Assembly (NCBI GenBank): GCA_024690965.1
Contig: JAILOG010000011.1
Location: 1 to 64,000 of the forward strand
Direction: 5' to 3'
Length of the DNA: 64,000 bases
From: Clostridiales bacterium
GTDB taxonomy: Bacteria > Bacillota > Clostridia > Oscillospirales > Acutalibacteraceae
A model generated the notes under the pieces. It was not told the origin of the DNA and did no database searches. It saw nothing but the letters and a program-made list of their open reading frames with translations. Within the stretch, counting starts at the first letter, position 1. The number at the start of each line of letters is the position of its first letter. Position numbers and translations under genes: made by a program. Below are positions 36,976 to 46,427 of this stretch, piece after piece.

Positions 36976-38214
36976 ATGCCCGGAAAGTTAAAAATCATCC
37001 GTTACGGCGGAATGTACACAAACAGAGTGAAAAACAAAAGAATAATAACAACGCTTGTTTCTACGATTTTGTGCGGCGTTGTTATCGCGGGCGTTTCGTT
37101 TGCAACTTTGGGAGCAAACGGAAATTCTTTTGTTACGCCTGCGGGTACGGTATCGGAAAGCTCCGCGGCGGAAACGCAGTCTCAGAATGAGACTTCCCGA
37201 AGTGAGGTGTCATCAGACAAACCGGTTGTTACCGATACCGAAACAAACGGTATACCCCCTCTTGAATATGACAGCGACTTAAAGGGAGAGTTCGGCGACA
37301 AAGAACAAAAGGTGTATGTGTTTAATGATGTTGCTTATGAGGTGTTTTACGGCGACAACTCAGGCGCGGACGCTTACAGTGACACAATAAACAAAACAGT
37401 TTTTAAGCTGAAAAAAGTCCTTGGCAGCGACACGCTGTTTTACGATCTTGTAATTCCTACAAGGTCTGAATTTACCCTTCCCGATGAGCAAAAAATAAAA
37501 GCAAGCACGTTTTCGCAAAAGCTGAATATCGAAAGAATATTGCAAGGATTGTCACAAGACATAAAGGGTATAAATGTAATAGATACCCTTATGCGTCACA
37601 GAGACGAGTATATCTATTTCAACACCGATTCTACCTGGACTGCGCTCGGCGCTTATTACGGATATACCTGTTTGGGAGAGAGTATGGGTTTTACGCCTGC
37701 AGAGTTTGATGAGCTTAATAAAGCGACAAACACTGTAAGCGGATATGTGGGCCTTACCGCAAAAGGCATAACAAAAGAAAGCCTGTTTAAAAGAGTAAAG
37801 CAAAATTCCGATACTGTAGAGTATTACGACATCCCCGTTGATTATACGGTGAAGGTGACCGACAGCAAGGGCGAAGAATTTGCCGCCGATCTGTATTACC
37901 CCGCGCCCACAGCGGAATACGCGTATGCCGTGTTCCTGTTTGGCGGCGAATATCCCGTTATGACAATAAAATCAAAAAATCCTCCACAGCGCGGAAGAAA
38001 TCTGCTAATAATAAAAGACAACAGCGCAAATGCGATAATTCCTTATCTAACCTGCAATTTTGACGAGATTACGGTAGTAGATTACAGATATTTCAGCTCT
38101 GACCTAAATGATGTGATCAAAAACAAGGGAATAGGCGAGGTTTTGTTTCTTAACGGAATTATGGACGCGAACACCGAGATAAGAAACAACAGTATTAAGG
38201 CCTTGCTTAACTGA
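36976..38214 (+). CDS. DHHW-like secreted/membrane protein
   Basis: About 412 residues. An N-terminal membrane segment follows a basic start (about 24-45, IITTLVSTILCGVVIAGVSFA). A Ser/Thr/Glu linker and a domain resembling the DHHW family (SGNH-like fold related to AlgX/AlgJ acetylation proteins) come next. The naming motif is degenerate, YFNTDSTWTALGAYYGY instead of TDHHWT. ATG 36976 is preceded by GAAGGTG, and a TTG at 36946 is the first possible start. It probably forms an operon with the Nudix gene 12 bases downstream. A role in surface polymer modification is conceivable, but the altered motif weakens that. Confidence 0.75.
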   Translation: MPGKLKIIRYGGMYTNRVKNKRIITTLVSTILCGVVIAGVSFATLGANGNSFVTPAGTVSESSAAETQSQNETSRSEVSSDKPVVTDTETNGIPPLEYDSDLKGEFGDKEQKVYVFNDVAYEVFYGDNSGADAYSDTINKTVFKLKKVLGSDTLFYDLVIPTRSEFTLPDEQKIKASTFSQKLNIERILQGLSQDIKGINVIDTLMRHRDEYIYFNTDSTWTALGAYYGYTCLGESMGFTPAEFDELNKATNTVSGYVGLTAKGITKESLFKRVKQNSDTVEYYDIPVDYTVKVTDSKGEEFAADLYYPAPTAEYAYAVFLFGGEYPVMTIKSKNPPQRGRNLLIIKDNSANAIIPYLTCNFDEITVVDYRYFSSDLNDVIKNKGIGEVLFLNGIMDANTEIRNNSIKALLN

Positions 38215-38226
38215 GGGAGACGGGAA

Positions 38227-38925
38227 ATGATTGGGTTTAAAGCCACAGTTGAGATATACGGCAAATCCACCGACAAAGGCGTATATCTTGCAGATGTAAA
38301 GTCACGGCTGCCGGGCGCTTCGGTTGCCTTTGCGCTTTTCAGAAAAGAACCGCAAAGCACCGTAAATAATGTGATAGTAATCGCGCTTGCGTACGGCAGT
38401 GACAATAAAGTTAAGAGGATTATAGTTGCCCCCGAAAAAGACGCCATTATGTATGAGCCGGAAATAAAAGACAGGCTTTCATCCGTTAAGGGCTTTACAT
38501 ACACAAAGCTTTTGTGTTTGTATGAAAAATCGTGCGGCGCTGTTGTATTTAACCGCTTGCACAAGGTGCCTAAGGTGCTGCTTGTAAAAAACAAAAACGG
38601 CAGATATTGGAGCTTTCCCAAGGGGCACGTGGAATACGGTGAAACAGAGCTTGAAACAGCCACGCGCGAGGTAAAGGAAGAAACAGGACTGAATGTAAGC
38701 AGTATTGACGGATTCAGAGAGGTAAGCACATATTGCCCGTTTGGGAGAATAAGAAAGAGAGTTGTGTTTTTTCTGGCGGAAGCCTATACGGATAAGGTAA
38801 CAATTCAAGAGGAAGAGATCGACCTTTCGGTGTGGGTAAGCTTTAAGGAAGCAAAAAATATGTGTTGTTACGACAACGACAAAAAGGTTTTGGCAAAAGC
38901 CGAAAGATTAGTTAGATATATGTGA
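38227..38925 (+). CDS. Nudix hydrolase with N-terminal extension
   Basis: 232 residues. The C-terminal half is a Nudix domain with a complete Nudix box GHVEYGETELETATREVKEE (G-x5-E-x7-REUxEExGU), so it hydrolyses a nucleoside diphosphate-X substrate, most like diadenosine polyphosphate hydrolases. The first 90 residues (VNNVIVIALAYGSDNKVKRIIVAPEKD) resemble the inorganic pyrophosphatase-like N-terminal domain of related clostridial Nudix proteins, which is a weak match. It sits between the DHHW gene (12 bases) and trpS (10 bases). Removal of diadenosine nucleotides made by tRNA synthetases would fit that neighbour. Confidence 0.85.
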   Translation: MIGFKATVEIYGKSTDKGVYLADVKSRLPGASVAFALFRKEPQSTVNNVIVIALAYGSDNKVKRIIVAPEKDAIMYEPEIKDRLSSVKGFTYTKLLCLYEKSCGAVVFNRLHKVPKVLLVKNKNGRYWSFPKGHVEYGETELETATREVKEETGLNVSSIDGFREVSTYCPFGRIRKRVVFFLAEAYTDKVTIQEEEIDLSVWVSFKEAKNMCCYDNDKKVLAKAERLVRYM

Positions 38926-38935
38926 GGAAAACAAA

Positions 38936-39943
38936 ATGACAGAGCAAACCGAAAGAAAAAAAAGAGTATTCAGCGCGGTGCAACCGAGCGGCGGAGTTAC
39001 GCTGGGCAATTATTTGGGCGCGTTAAAGAACTGGGTTAAAATGCAGGACGAATTTGACTGTATTTACGCTCTGGCGGACCTGCACACAATAACCGTAAGA
39101 CAAGAGCCCGCAAAAATGCGCTCTAATATTTTGGACGCATACGCTCTGTTTCTTGCGTGCGGAATAGACCCCGAAAAAAGTCCTTTTTTTATACAAAGCC
39201 ACGTAAACACACATGCACAGCTTGCGTGGATACTTAACTGCTACACGCAGTTCGGCGAGCTGAGCAGAATGACTCAGTTTAAGGATAAATCTCAAAAGCA
39301 CGCTGACAACGTAAACGCGGGACTTTTTACATATCCCGCGCTTATGGCGGCGGATATTTTGCTTTATCAGGCAGATATGGTGCCTGTGGGCGCCGACCAA
39401 AGACAACATCTTGAGATAACAAGAGATATAGCGCAAAGATTTAACGGTATTTACGGCAATGTGTTTAAAATCCCCGAGGCTTATGTTCCCAAAACAGCAG
39501 CAAGGGTAATGTCTTTACAGGACCCGCAAAACAAAATGAGCAAGTCGGATACAAATATAAACGGCTGCGTTTATATTCTCGACCCGCCCGAAACAATTAT
39601 TAAAAAATTCAAAAAAGCCGTTACGGACAGCGATGCCTGCGTGCGCTACGCAGACGGAAAAGACGGTATAAATAATTTGATGGGAATATACAGCGGTATA
39701 ACAGGCAAAAGCTTTGCAGATATCGAAAGTGAGTTTGCAGGCAAAGGCTACGGCGACTTTAAGCAAGCCGTGGGAGAAGCGGTTGCAGAGGAGCTGCGCC
39801 CCGTTCAGCAAAGATATAAGGAAATAAGAGACGACAAACAGTATCTTGAAGCTTGCTACAAAAAATCCGCGGAATTCGCTCAAAGCGTTTCTCAAAGAAC
39901 GCTTGACAAGGCAATGAAAAAAATAGGATTTATATTAAAGTAA
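38936..39943 (+). CDS. trpS: Tryptophanyl-tRNA synthetase
   Basis: This class I aminoacyl-tRNA synthetase charges tRNA-Trp. 335 residues, normal length. The HIGH-like motif is PSGGVTLGNYLGAL (near 18-31) and the KMSKS motif is KMSKSD (near 202). GTGAGGAAAA precedes the ATG. No T-box leader is present. It is transcribed with the Nudix and DHHW genes. Confidence 0.97.
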   Translation: MTEQTERKKRVFSAVQPSGGVTLGNYLGALKNWVKMQDEFDCIYALADLHTITVRQEPAKMRSNILDAYALFLACGIDPEKSPFFIQSHVNTHAQLAWILNCYTQFGELSRMTQFKDKSQKHADNVNAGLFTYPALMAADILLYQADMVPVGADQRQHLEITRDIAQRFNGIYGNVFKIPEAYVPKTAARVMSLQDPQNKMSKSDTNINGCVYILDPPETIIKKFKKAVTDSDACVRYADGKDGINNLMGIYSGITGKSFADIESEFAGKGYGDFKQAVGEAVAEELRPVQQRYKEIRDDKQYLEACYKKSAEFAQSVSQRTLDKAMKKIGFILK

Positions 39944-39991
39944 AAAGCTTATTTAATTTCAAATTCAATTATGAAAACGCCGTGAAATCGC

Positions 39992-40020
39992 TTGACTTTA
40001 AAAAATAATTGTTATAGTAT
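39992..40020 (+). promoter_or_regulatory. Promoter of the NGDY/dockerin gene
   Basis: TTGACT (39992-39997) and TAGTAT (40015-40020) are 17 bases apart. Confidence 0.55.
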
Positions 40021-40062
40021 GGTATCGTAGAGGTTTGGTTGTAACCTTTTGATACCATATTT
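40019..40062 (+). terminator. Terminator-like hairpin in the leader of the NGDY/dockerin gene
   Basis: GGTATC at 40021-40026 pairs with GATACC at 40051-40056. An inner AGGTT/AACCT stem is present, and ATATTTTTAT follows. It is either the terminator of trpS, overlapping the next promoter, or an attenuator of the downstream gene. Confidence 0.65.
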
Positions 40063-40080
40063 TTATAGGAGGGCTTTGTT

Positions 40081-41391
40081 ATGAAAAGATATATCACAAA
40101 AATAGCCTCAACCGCAACCGCGTTGGTGCTTGCACTTTGTATTTGTGTGGCAATGCCGTGCGCTTCGGCTTTTGCGGCGCAGGAAGTAACGGAAAAAACA
40201 GACTCTCAAATAATTAAAGCCGATAAAGACGACTGGGGCGATATTTTAGACAGCTTTGATTCGGACATGGTAAAAAATCTTTTGAAAATCGACTGGTGGG
40301 TATTCTTTGACAAGGAATATGACTGGGATTCTTTATTTGACGGAAGCAAGTCTTTCGGCGAAATGATCGAGACCAAAGAATGGGACGCTTTGGTAAAAAC
40401 GGTAACCGAATTTTTGGGATGCACTGTACTTACCGAAACTCAGAAAAATCAACTTGAAAAAATCGCGGAAAACAAGTTTTACTACACATCCATACAAAAT
40501 ATTATAGAGCAGCTCTGCAAAGCAGCAGACGGCGATTATACGCAGTTTTTTGATATTATAAACGGCGACTACTCGGGGCTTCTGGGGCTGTCCGACAAAA
40601 ATTTGACTTCTATTATTAGAAGTCTTTTGAGCTCGGACGATATGTTAGGAAACTGCCTGAACGGTGACTATGCTATATTCGGAAATATAATCGGCGGAGA
40701 TTATTCTTATATAACCGACCTTTTAAACGGTGATTACGGTTGGATAAAGAATTTGGTAGACGGCGAAAATGTGGATTTTGAAGCGCTGTTCAACGCCCTT
40801 GACAAAGAGGAAATAAAAGATCTTATTTCACAGGCGATAACGGTCGATGACAAAAACGTGCTTGAATTTACAGAGGAATATTATGACCAGATAAAAGCCC
40901 TGTTAGGCGAGGATTATTCGTTTATAACCGAGATAAAAGACGGAAAATACGATCATTTGCTTGAGCTTGTCAAAAAGCTCAGCGAGCTTGTCGGCTTTGA
41001 ATATAACGAGGAATTGGGCGATGTATTGGGGCAGCTCACGGCGCTTGACGATAAGGGAATAAACAACCTTGTAAGAACATTTGAAATAATGCTTTACGAG
41101 GCTCTCCCCGAGGAATATCAGCAGATTATGAAGGGTACGGAAGAAATTCAAATAAAGCTTGATGAATTAACTTCCGACATAGGAGATCTAAAGGATATTA
41201 TAATCGGAATCATCGGTGATTTGGATAACGACAATAAGGTATCTATGACAGATGTAGTGCTTGCGCAGAGAAGCATAGCAAATATACACGTATTAGAGGA
41301 TACACAACTGAAAGCCGCGGATGTAGACGGCGACGGAAGCGTTACAATGAACGATGTTGTTATGATGCAAAGAATTGCCGCAAAAATTTGA
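40081..41391 (+). CDS. Secreted NGDY-repeat protein with dockerin
   Basis: 436 residues. The signal peptide (1-32, ending SAFA) is followed by a region with no family I recognise, including about seven imperfect repeats of [IL]-x-[NG]-G-D-Y-x-x-[IF]-x-x-[IL] (about residues 150-300: INGDYSGLL, LNGDYAIFGN, IGGDYSYITDL, LNGDYGWIKNL, LGEDYSFITEI). A helical, acidic segment leads to a type I dockerin (GDLDNDNKVSMTDV and ADVDGDGSVTMNDV). GGAGGG precedes the ATG. The acidic repeats may bind calcium or carbohydrate, but nothing proves this. Confidence 0.88.
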   Translation: MKRYITKIASTATALVLALCICVAMPCASAFAAQEVTEKTDSQIIKADKDDWGDILDSFDSDMVKNLLKIDWWVFFDKEYDWDSLFDGSKSFGEMIETKEWDALVKTVTEFLGCTVLTETQKNQLEKIAENKFYYTSIQNIIEQLCKAADGDYTQFFDIINGDYSGLLGLSDKNLTSIIRSLLSSDDMLGNCLNGDYAIFGNIIGGDYSYITDLLNGDYGWIKNLVDGENVDFEALFNALDKEEIKDLISQAITVDDKNVLEFTEEYYDQIKALLGEDYSFITEIKDGKYDHLLELVKKLSELVGFEYNEELGDVLGQLTALDDKGINNLVRTFEIMLYEALPEEYQQIMKGTEEIQIKLDELTSDIGDLKDIIIGIIGDLDNDNKVSMTDVVLAQRSIANIHVLEDTQLKAADVDGDGSVTMNDVVMMQRIAAKI

Positions 41392-41421
41392 ATTGTTATT
41401 AAAATTTAATCTACTGTAGGT

Positions 41422-41454
41422 GGGGTCTGTCAATATTTGGCGGACCCCCTTTTG
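41422..41454 (+). terminator. Terminator of the NGDY/dockerin gene
   Basis: The stem GGGGTCTGTC / GGCGGACCCC (with G-U pairs) is followed by CTTTTG. Confidence 0.75.
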
Positions 41455-41557
41455 CTTGCCAAAACTAAAACTTAAACTCAAATTAATACGTATTTACCGA
41501 AGTGAAGCCAATTTAACTCCGAATTAAAGGCGGCGAAAAAGCAAAAAAATAAAAATA

Positions 41558-41586
41558 TTGACTATTAAAATGCGCAATGTTATAAT
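41558..41586 (+). promoter_or_regulatory. Promoter of the V-ATPase operon
   Basis: TTGACT (41558-41563) and TATAAT (41581-41586) are 17 bases apart. The 17 bases ending in TTGACT, starting AAATAAAAATA, recur before the protease gene at 51795-51811. Confidence 0.85.
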
Positions 41587-41634
41587 AACGAGGATTAAAC
41601 GGGGAATTATTACCTGTAACAAAGAGGTGATCAT

Positions 41635-41943
41635 ATGGCGCTGTCTGCAATAGAAAAATTAAGAGAAGCCGAGCTTGAGTCCGACAATAAAATAAAAGAA
41701 GCGGAAGCAGACGCACAAAAGCTTATTGAGCTTGCAAAGTCAGAGGCCAACGGTATTATCGAAAACGCAAAAAACAGCGCGTCGGCAAATGCCGAAAAGG
41801 CAGAGTATTCCGCACGCTGTCGCACTCAGGAAGATTTTGATTTCTACAGTAAAGAGACAGAAGAGATAATTTCTGCGTTGAGATCAAAAGCCGAAAAAGA
41901 AGAAGAAAACGTAATAACCTCGGTAATAGAAAAATTGATATAA
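41635..41943 (+). CDS. V-type ATPase peripheral stalk subunit G/H
   Basis: This 102-residue, almost entirely helical, Lys/Glu/Ala-rich coiled coil is the first gene of the V-ATPase operon, corresponding to AhaH (NtpF in Enterococcus hirae naming). It pairs with the E subunit to form the peripheral stalk that holds the catalytic head against the membrane part. AGAGGTG precedes the ATG. Identification rests on operon position, length and composition. Confidence 0.83.
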   Translation: MALSAIEKLREAELESDNKIKEAEADAQKLIELAKSEANGIIENAKNSASANAEKAEYSARCRTQEDFDFYSKETEEIISALRSKAEKEEENVITSVIEKLI

Positions 41944-41979
41944 AAAATCAGACAATTGCTTTTGGGAGGTGATTACCTT

Positions 41980-43983
41980 ATGGCAATAGTTCAGATGTGT
42001 AAGATTTCGGTCTACGCACTAAAAAAACACAGAAAAGCAATACTGGAATTCCTGCAGCGCGAGGGCGCGGTTGAAATAATTAATTCACCGTCAAACGATG
42101 TTTTTGAAGTTGAGGATCTATCTTCTCAGCAGGCTCAGTTTCTCAAGTTTTCATCGGTAGCGTCACAGGCGTGGCAGACGATAAATAAATACTGTAAAGA
42201 GGATAAAGCCTTTTTAGAATCCTTTAACGGGAGAAAGAATATTTCATCGGAAAACTACTATACATTTGTAGATAACAAAGACGAAATAATGAGCGTAGCG
42301 GCAGAGGTAAACGCTGCGGAGAAAAGGCAGGCAGAACTAAAAGCAGAAATAATAAAGCTTGAAAACCGCCGTGACGCCCTAAGACCGTGGCTTGACCTTG
42401 ACGTGCCGATGAGGTTTAAGGGAACAGGCTCAACACGGGCTTTTATAGGGCTGTTTCAGGAACAGATAAGCCGCGAGGCATTGCTTGAGGGTTTGGCGAA
42501 AAAAGCCCCCGATATCGTATTTGATATTGAAATGATATCAAGCACAACAGAGCAGACGTGTGTTTTCATACTATGCAATAAAAAACACGCCGAGCAGGCG
42601 GAGACGGCGCTGAGAGCATTGGGATTCGCTTATCCGCAGACGCCGTCTAAGCAAACGCCGAGAGAAAGCGAAGAGATTCTGCAAAAGAGAATAGAAGAAT
42701 ACCGTGCAAAAATTGCGGATTGTGTATATACGATCGAGAAAAACGTAGGTATGCGACACGCGTTTAAGTTTATGGAAGACTACTTTGTTATGCGTGCAGA
42801 TAAATATGAGATGATAAAGCGGCTTTCAAACTCTCAAAGATGCTTTGTTCTTACGGGCTACACAACAAAAAAAGACGCGGAAAAGCTTGAAAGTAAAATT
42901 ACAAAGCGTTTCGGAGCTTATGTAGAGCTTGAAGACCCCGGCAGTGAAAAGAATGTTCCCACAGTGCTTCACAACAACGCCATATCACGCCCGGTCGAAG
43001 GTGTAATATCAACTTACAGTATGCCTCAGCGAAACGAGCCTGACCCCACGTTTATAATGTCCATATTCTATTATATCTTGTTCGGAATAATGTTTTCCGA
43101 CGCGGGCTACGGTCTTGTTATGACGCTGGCGTGCTTTACAGCCCTAAAAAAATTTAAGGGTATGGAAAGCGGGCTTAAGCGAAGCGTTAAGATGTTCATG
43201 TATTGCGGAATATCCACTATGTTCTGGGGAATAATGTTCGGAAGCTTTTTCGGGGACGCAATTTCAGTTATTTCCGAGACATTTTTCAACCATAAGATAG
43301 TTATAGACGCTTTGTGGTTCAATCCCGTCACAAATCCGATGCGTATGTTGATGTTCTCTTTTGCTCTCGGCATAGTACATCTGTTTTCGGGACTTGGGAT
43401 ACTCGCTTATAAGCACATAAAAAGCGGTCACGCAATTTATGCGGTATATGACACCCTAAGTTGGTATTTTATTGTGGGAGGCGCGGTACTCTATCTGCTT
43501 TCTCAGGATATGATGGCAGGAATTACGGGTATAAAGCTTCCGCAGACAGTGGGTAATATCGGCGGAATACTTGCGATAATCGGCGCTGTTATAGTGCTTA
43601 TATTCGCGGGGCGAGAATCCGTTAACCCCGTAAAGCGCATTTTAAAAGGCGCGTACGGATTATACGGTATAACAGGCTATTTGAGCGATATTTTGTCTTA
43701 CAGCAGATTGCTTGCCCTGGGGCTTGCCACGGGCGTCATCGGTCAGGTTTTCAACCAGATAGCCGCGATCGGCGGCAGCGGGTTTGTCGGTACCATACTA
43801 TTTATAGTGGTATTTGTTGTGGGACACACGCTTAATATAGGAATTAACGCGCTTGGCGCGTATGTTCACACAAACCGTTTGCAGTTTGTTGAATTCTTTA
43901 ATAAATTTTATGAGGGCGACGGAAAACCGTTTGAGCCGTTCGCCGTTAAAACAAAATATTATAACATTAAGGAGGAATTTTAA
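41980..43983 (+). CDS. ntpI: V-type ATPase subunit I (a)
   Basis: 667 residues. This membrane stator subunit forms the ion half-channels next to the c-ring. The N-terminal half is cytosolic with coiled coils (about 90-290). The C-terminal half has about seven or eight membrane segments starting near residue 350, with FGIMFSDAGYGLVM and SYSRLLALGLATGVI (the essential Arg). GGGAGGTG precedes the ATG at 41980. An upstream in-frame start at 41956 would place the Shine-Dalgarno inside the gene. Confidence 0.95.
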   Translation: MAIVQMCKISVYALKKHRKAILEFLQREGAVEIINSPSNDVFEVEDLSSQQAQFLKFSSVASQAWQTINKYCKEDKAFLESFNGRKNISSENYYTFVDNKDEIMSVAAEVNAAEKRQAELKAEIIKLENRRDALRPWLDLDVPMRFKGTGSTRAFIGLFQEQISREALLEGLAKKAPDIVFDIEMISSTTEQTCVFILCNKKHAEQAETALRALGFAYPQTPSKQTPRESEEILQKRIEEYRAKIADCVYTIEKNVGMRHAFKFMEDYFVMRADKYEMIKRLSNSQRCFVLTGYTTKKDAEKLESKITKRFGAYVELEDPGSEKNVPTVLHNNAISRPVEGVISTYSMPQRNEPDPTFIMSIFYYILFGIMFSDAGYGLVMTLACFTALKKFKGMESGLKRSVKMFMYCGISTMFWGIMFGSFFGDAISVISETFFNHKIVIDALWFNPVTNPMRMLMFSFALGIVHLFSGLGILAYKHIKSGHAIYAVYDTLSWYFIVGGAVLYLLSQDMMAGITGIKLPQTVGNIGGILAIIGAVIVLIFAGRESVNPVKRILKGAYGLYGITGYLSDILSYSRLLALGLATGVIGQVFNQIAAIGGSGFVGTILFIVVFVVGHTLNIGINALGAYVHTNRLQFVEFFNKFYEGDGKPFEPFAVKTKYYNIKEEF

Positions 43984-44481
<498 letters not shown>

Positions 44482-44501
44482 ACTAACGGAGATGAAGGAC
44501 T

Positions 44502-45083
44502 ATGACAGGTCTTGACAAAATAATTGAAGAGATAAAAAGCAACGCACAGTCCCGTTGTGATGAAATATCCGAAGACGCAAAGCATAAGCGTGATGAAATT
44601 ATAGCCGCCGCGAAAGAACAGGCAGATGAAATAATCAGGCAGGGCGAGTGTCAGGCAGAAAAACAGGGCGTATTTATAGAAGAGCGCGGAAACTCCGCAA
44701 AAGAGCTTGACAGGCGAAAAAGACTTTTAAGCGCGAAGCAGGAGATAATTTCCTCCGTGCTTGACAAGGTTTTGGATAGGCTTAAAAACCTGCCCGACGA
44801 TAAATATTTTGACGTTATATATAATCTTGTAGAGAAAAATATGACAGGCGAAAGCGGACAAATCGCATTGAGTAAAAAGGATATTGCCCGACTGCCCAAG
44901 GATTTTAACGAAAAGCTTTCTCAAATATCGTCCTCAAAGCTTACATTAAGCAATGAAACACGCAAAACAGACGGCGGATTTGTTTTGATTTACGGCGGAA
45001 TAGAAGAAAACTGCTCATTTAAAGCTATGATAGACAGCCGCGGCGAAGAACTGAGAGATTTTATCAAGGATAAGCTTTTTTAA
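44502..45083 (+). CDS. ntpE: V-type ATPase subunit E
   Basis: 193 residues. A long charged N-terminal helix (1-90) and a globular C-terminal half bind the catalytic head. With the G/H subunit it forms the peripheral stalk. The sequence IEEIKSNAQSRCDEISEDAKHKRDEIIAAAKEQADEI (given by its heptads) is typical. It lies 20 bases after ntpK. Confidence 0.9.
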   Translation: MTGLDKIIEEIKSNAQSRCDEISEDAKHKRDEIIAAAKEQADEIIRQGECQAEKQGVFIEERGNSAKELDRRKRLLSAKQEIISSVLDKVLDRLKNLPDDKYFDVIYNLVEKNMTGESGQIALSKKDIARLPKDFNEKLSQISSSKLTLSNETRKTDGGFVLIYGGIEENCSFKAMIDSRGEELRDFIKDKLF

Positions 45084-45101
45084 AGAGGTGATTATTCTCT
45101 T

Positions 45102-46073
45102 ATGGCAAAAGAATATATATACGCTGTGTCGAGAATACACGCTAAAGAGCAAAGCCTGCTTACCATGCAGGACTTAAACGGTCTCATTATGTGTCCCGAT
45201 TATGAAAGCTGTGTAAATATGCTTAAAGATAAAGGCTACGGCGGCGAAAATGACGGCAACAACAGCGAGCTTATGCTAAGATCCGAAAGTGAGAAAACGG
45301 CAGAGCTTTTAAACGAGCTTTTGGGTGACGAGAAAGACGCGCTTGACATATTTAAGTATAAGGCTGATTTTCATAACCTGAAGCTTGCAATAAAATCGGC
45401 TATAACACTGTCTGAACCGGATGAATATATAATGCGGGGCGGAAAAACAGAGCCGCAAAGTATTATAAAAAGTGTCGCCGAGAAAAAATTTGAGCTTTTG
45501 CCGGATTATTTGCGTGATGTATGCGAAAAAGCGTTTTCAACACTTTTAGAGACGGGAAGAGGTCAGCTTTGCGACATAATTATAGACAAAGCGTATTTGG
45601 AATTCATTTATAAACAGGGTTCGTTTTCGGACAGCAAGGCGATAAGCCTGTACGCAAAGCTTACAGTGCTTGGCGGTAATGTTAAAACCGCCGTGAGATG
45701 CGCTGACTTCGGCAAAGGGCTTGATTTTATTAAAAACGCCCTCGCGGACACACCCGTTATTGACATAAAGGAGCTTTCAAAGGCGGCGCTTGACGGCATT
45801 GACGCTGTTTGCGCCTGTATATCAAACACGGAGTTTTTTGAGCTTGCGGACGCTTTGCGCGTTTCGGTAAATGAGTTTGAAAAGCAGTGTGACAACACCT
45901 TAATGAAAGAATTAAGGCTTCAGAAAAACGACCATTTTTCGGTAGCTCCGCTTGCGGCGTATTATCTCGCGAAAGAATCCGAGATGAAGTCCGTGAGGCT
46001 TATTCTGAGCGCGAAGCTAAACAACCTTGATGAAAACGTGATAAAAGAAAGGTTGAGGGATCTGTATGTTTAA
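45102..46073 (+). CDS. ntpC: V-type ATPase subunit C (d)
   Basis: 323 residues. This funnel-shaped helical subunit links the central shaft to the c-ring. Family features are the N-terminal YIYAVSRIHAKEQSLLT, a DFHNLKLAIK motif near 88-97, and the C-terminal PLAAYYLAKESEMKSVRLIL. GAGGTG precedes the ATG, and the coding end overlaps the next gene by 8 bases. Confidence 0.93.
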   Translation: MAKEYIYAVSRIHAKEQSLLTMQDLNGLIMCPDYESCVNMLKDKGYGGENDGNNSELMLRSESEKTAELLNELLGDEKDALDIFKYKADFHNLKLAIKSAITLSEPDEYIMRGGKTEPQSIIKSVAEKKFELLPDYLRDVCEKAFSTLLETGRGQLCDIIIDKAYLEFIYKQGSFSDSKAISLYAKLTVLGGNVKTAVRCADFGKGLDFIKNALADTPVIDIKELSKAALDGIDAVCACISNTEFFELADALRVSVNEFEKQCDNTLMKELRLQKNDHFSVAPLAAYYLAKESEMKSVRLILSAKLNNLDENVIKERLRDLYV

Positions 46074-46383
46074 AGTAGCGGTTATAGGCGACAAAGACAG
46101 CATTTACGGCTTTGCGTTATTAGGGCTGGACGTGTTTTATACAGACAACGAAGAAGACAGGGCAGGCTTGCTCAAAAAGCTATGCGGCGGCACCTACGGA
46201 ATAATATATATAACGGAAGAGCTTGCGCAGGAGCTTTCCGAAACAATTGAGAAATATGACGATTTGCCCGTGCCCGCGATAATACCCATACCCGGTGCAA
46301 AAAACAGCAACGGCATTGGAATGGCAAACGTGAAAAAATCTGTTGAAAAAGCAGTAGGAAGCGACATTATATTTAATTCATAA
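46066..46383 (+). CDS. V-type ATPase subunit F
   Basis: 105 residues. This small Rossmann-like central-shaft subunit (NtpG in E. hirae, AtpF/NtpF elsewhere) binds subunit D. The pattern starts FKVAVIGDKDSIYGFALLGLDV and has GIIYITEELAQEL and PAIIPIPG. It overlaps ntpC by 8 bases, which indicates coupled translation. Confidence 0.93.
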   Translation: MFKVAVIGDKDSIYGFALLGLDVFYTDNEEDRAGLLKKLCGGTYGIIYITEELAQELSETIEKYDDLPVPAIIPIPGAKNSNGIGMANVKKSVEKAVGSDIIFNS

Positions 46384-46427
46384 TTAATAATCAAAAAATA
46401 CCCACTTGAAGGGACTGAATTATAAAG

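Noticed and set aside
38800-38936. T-box leader for trpS
   Set aside because: trpS starts 10 bases after the Nudix gene. There is no leader, specifier loop or T-box sequence.
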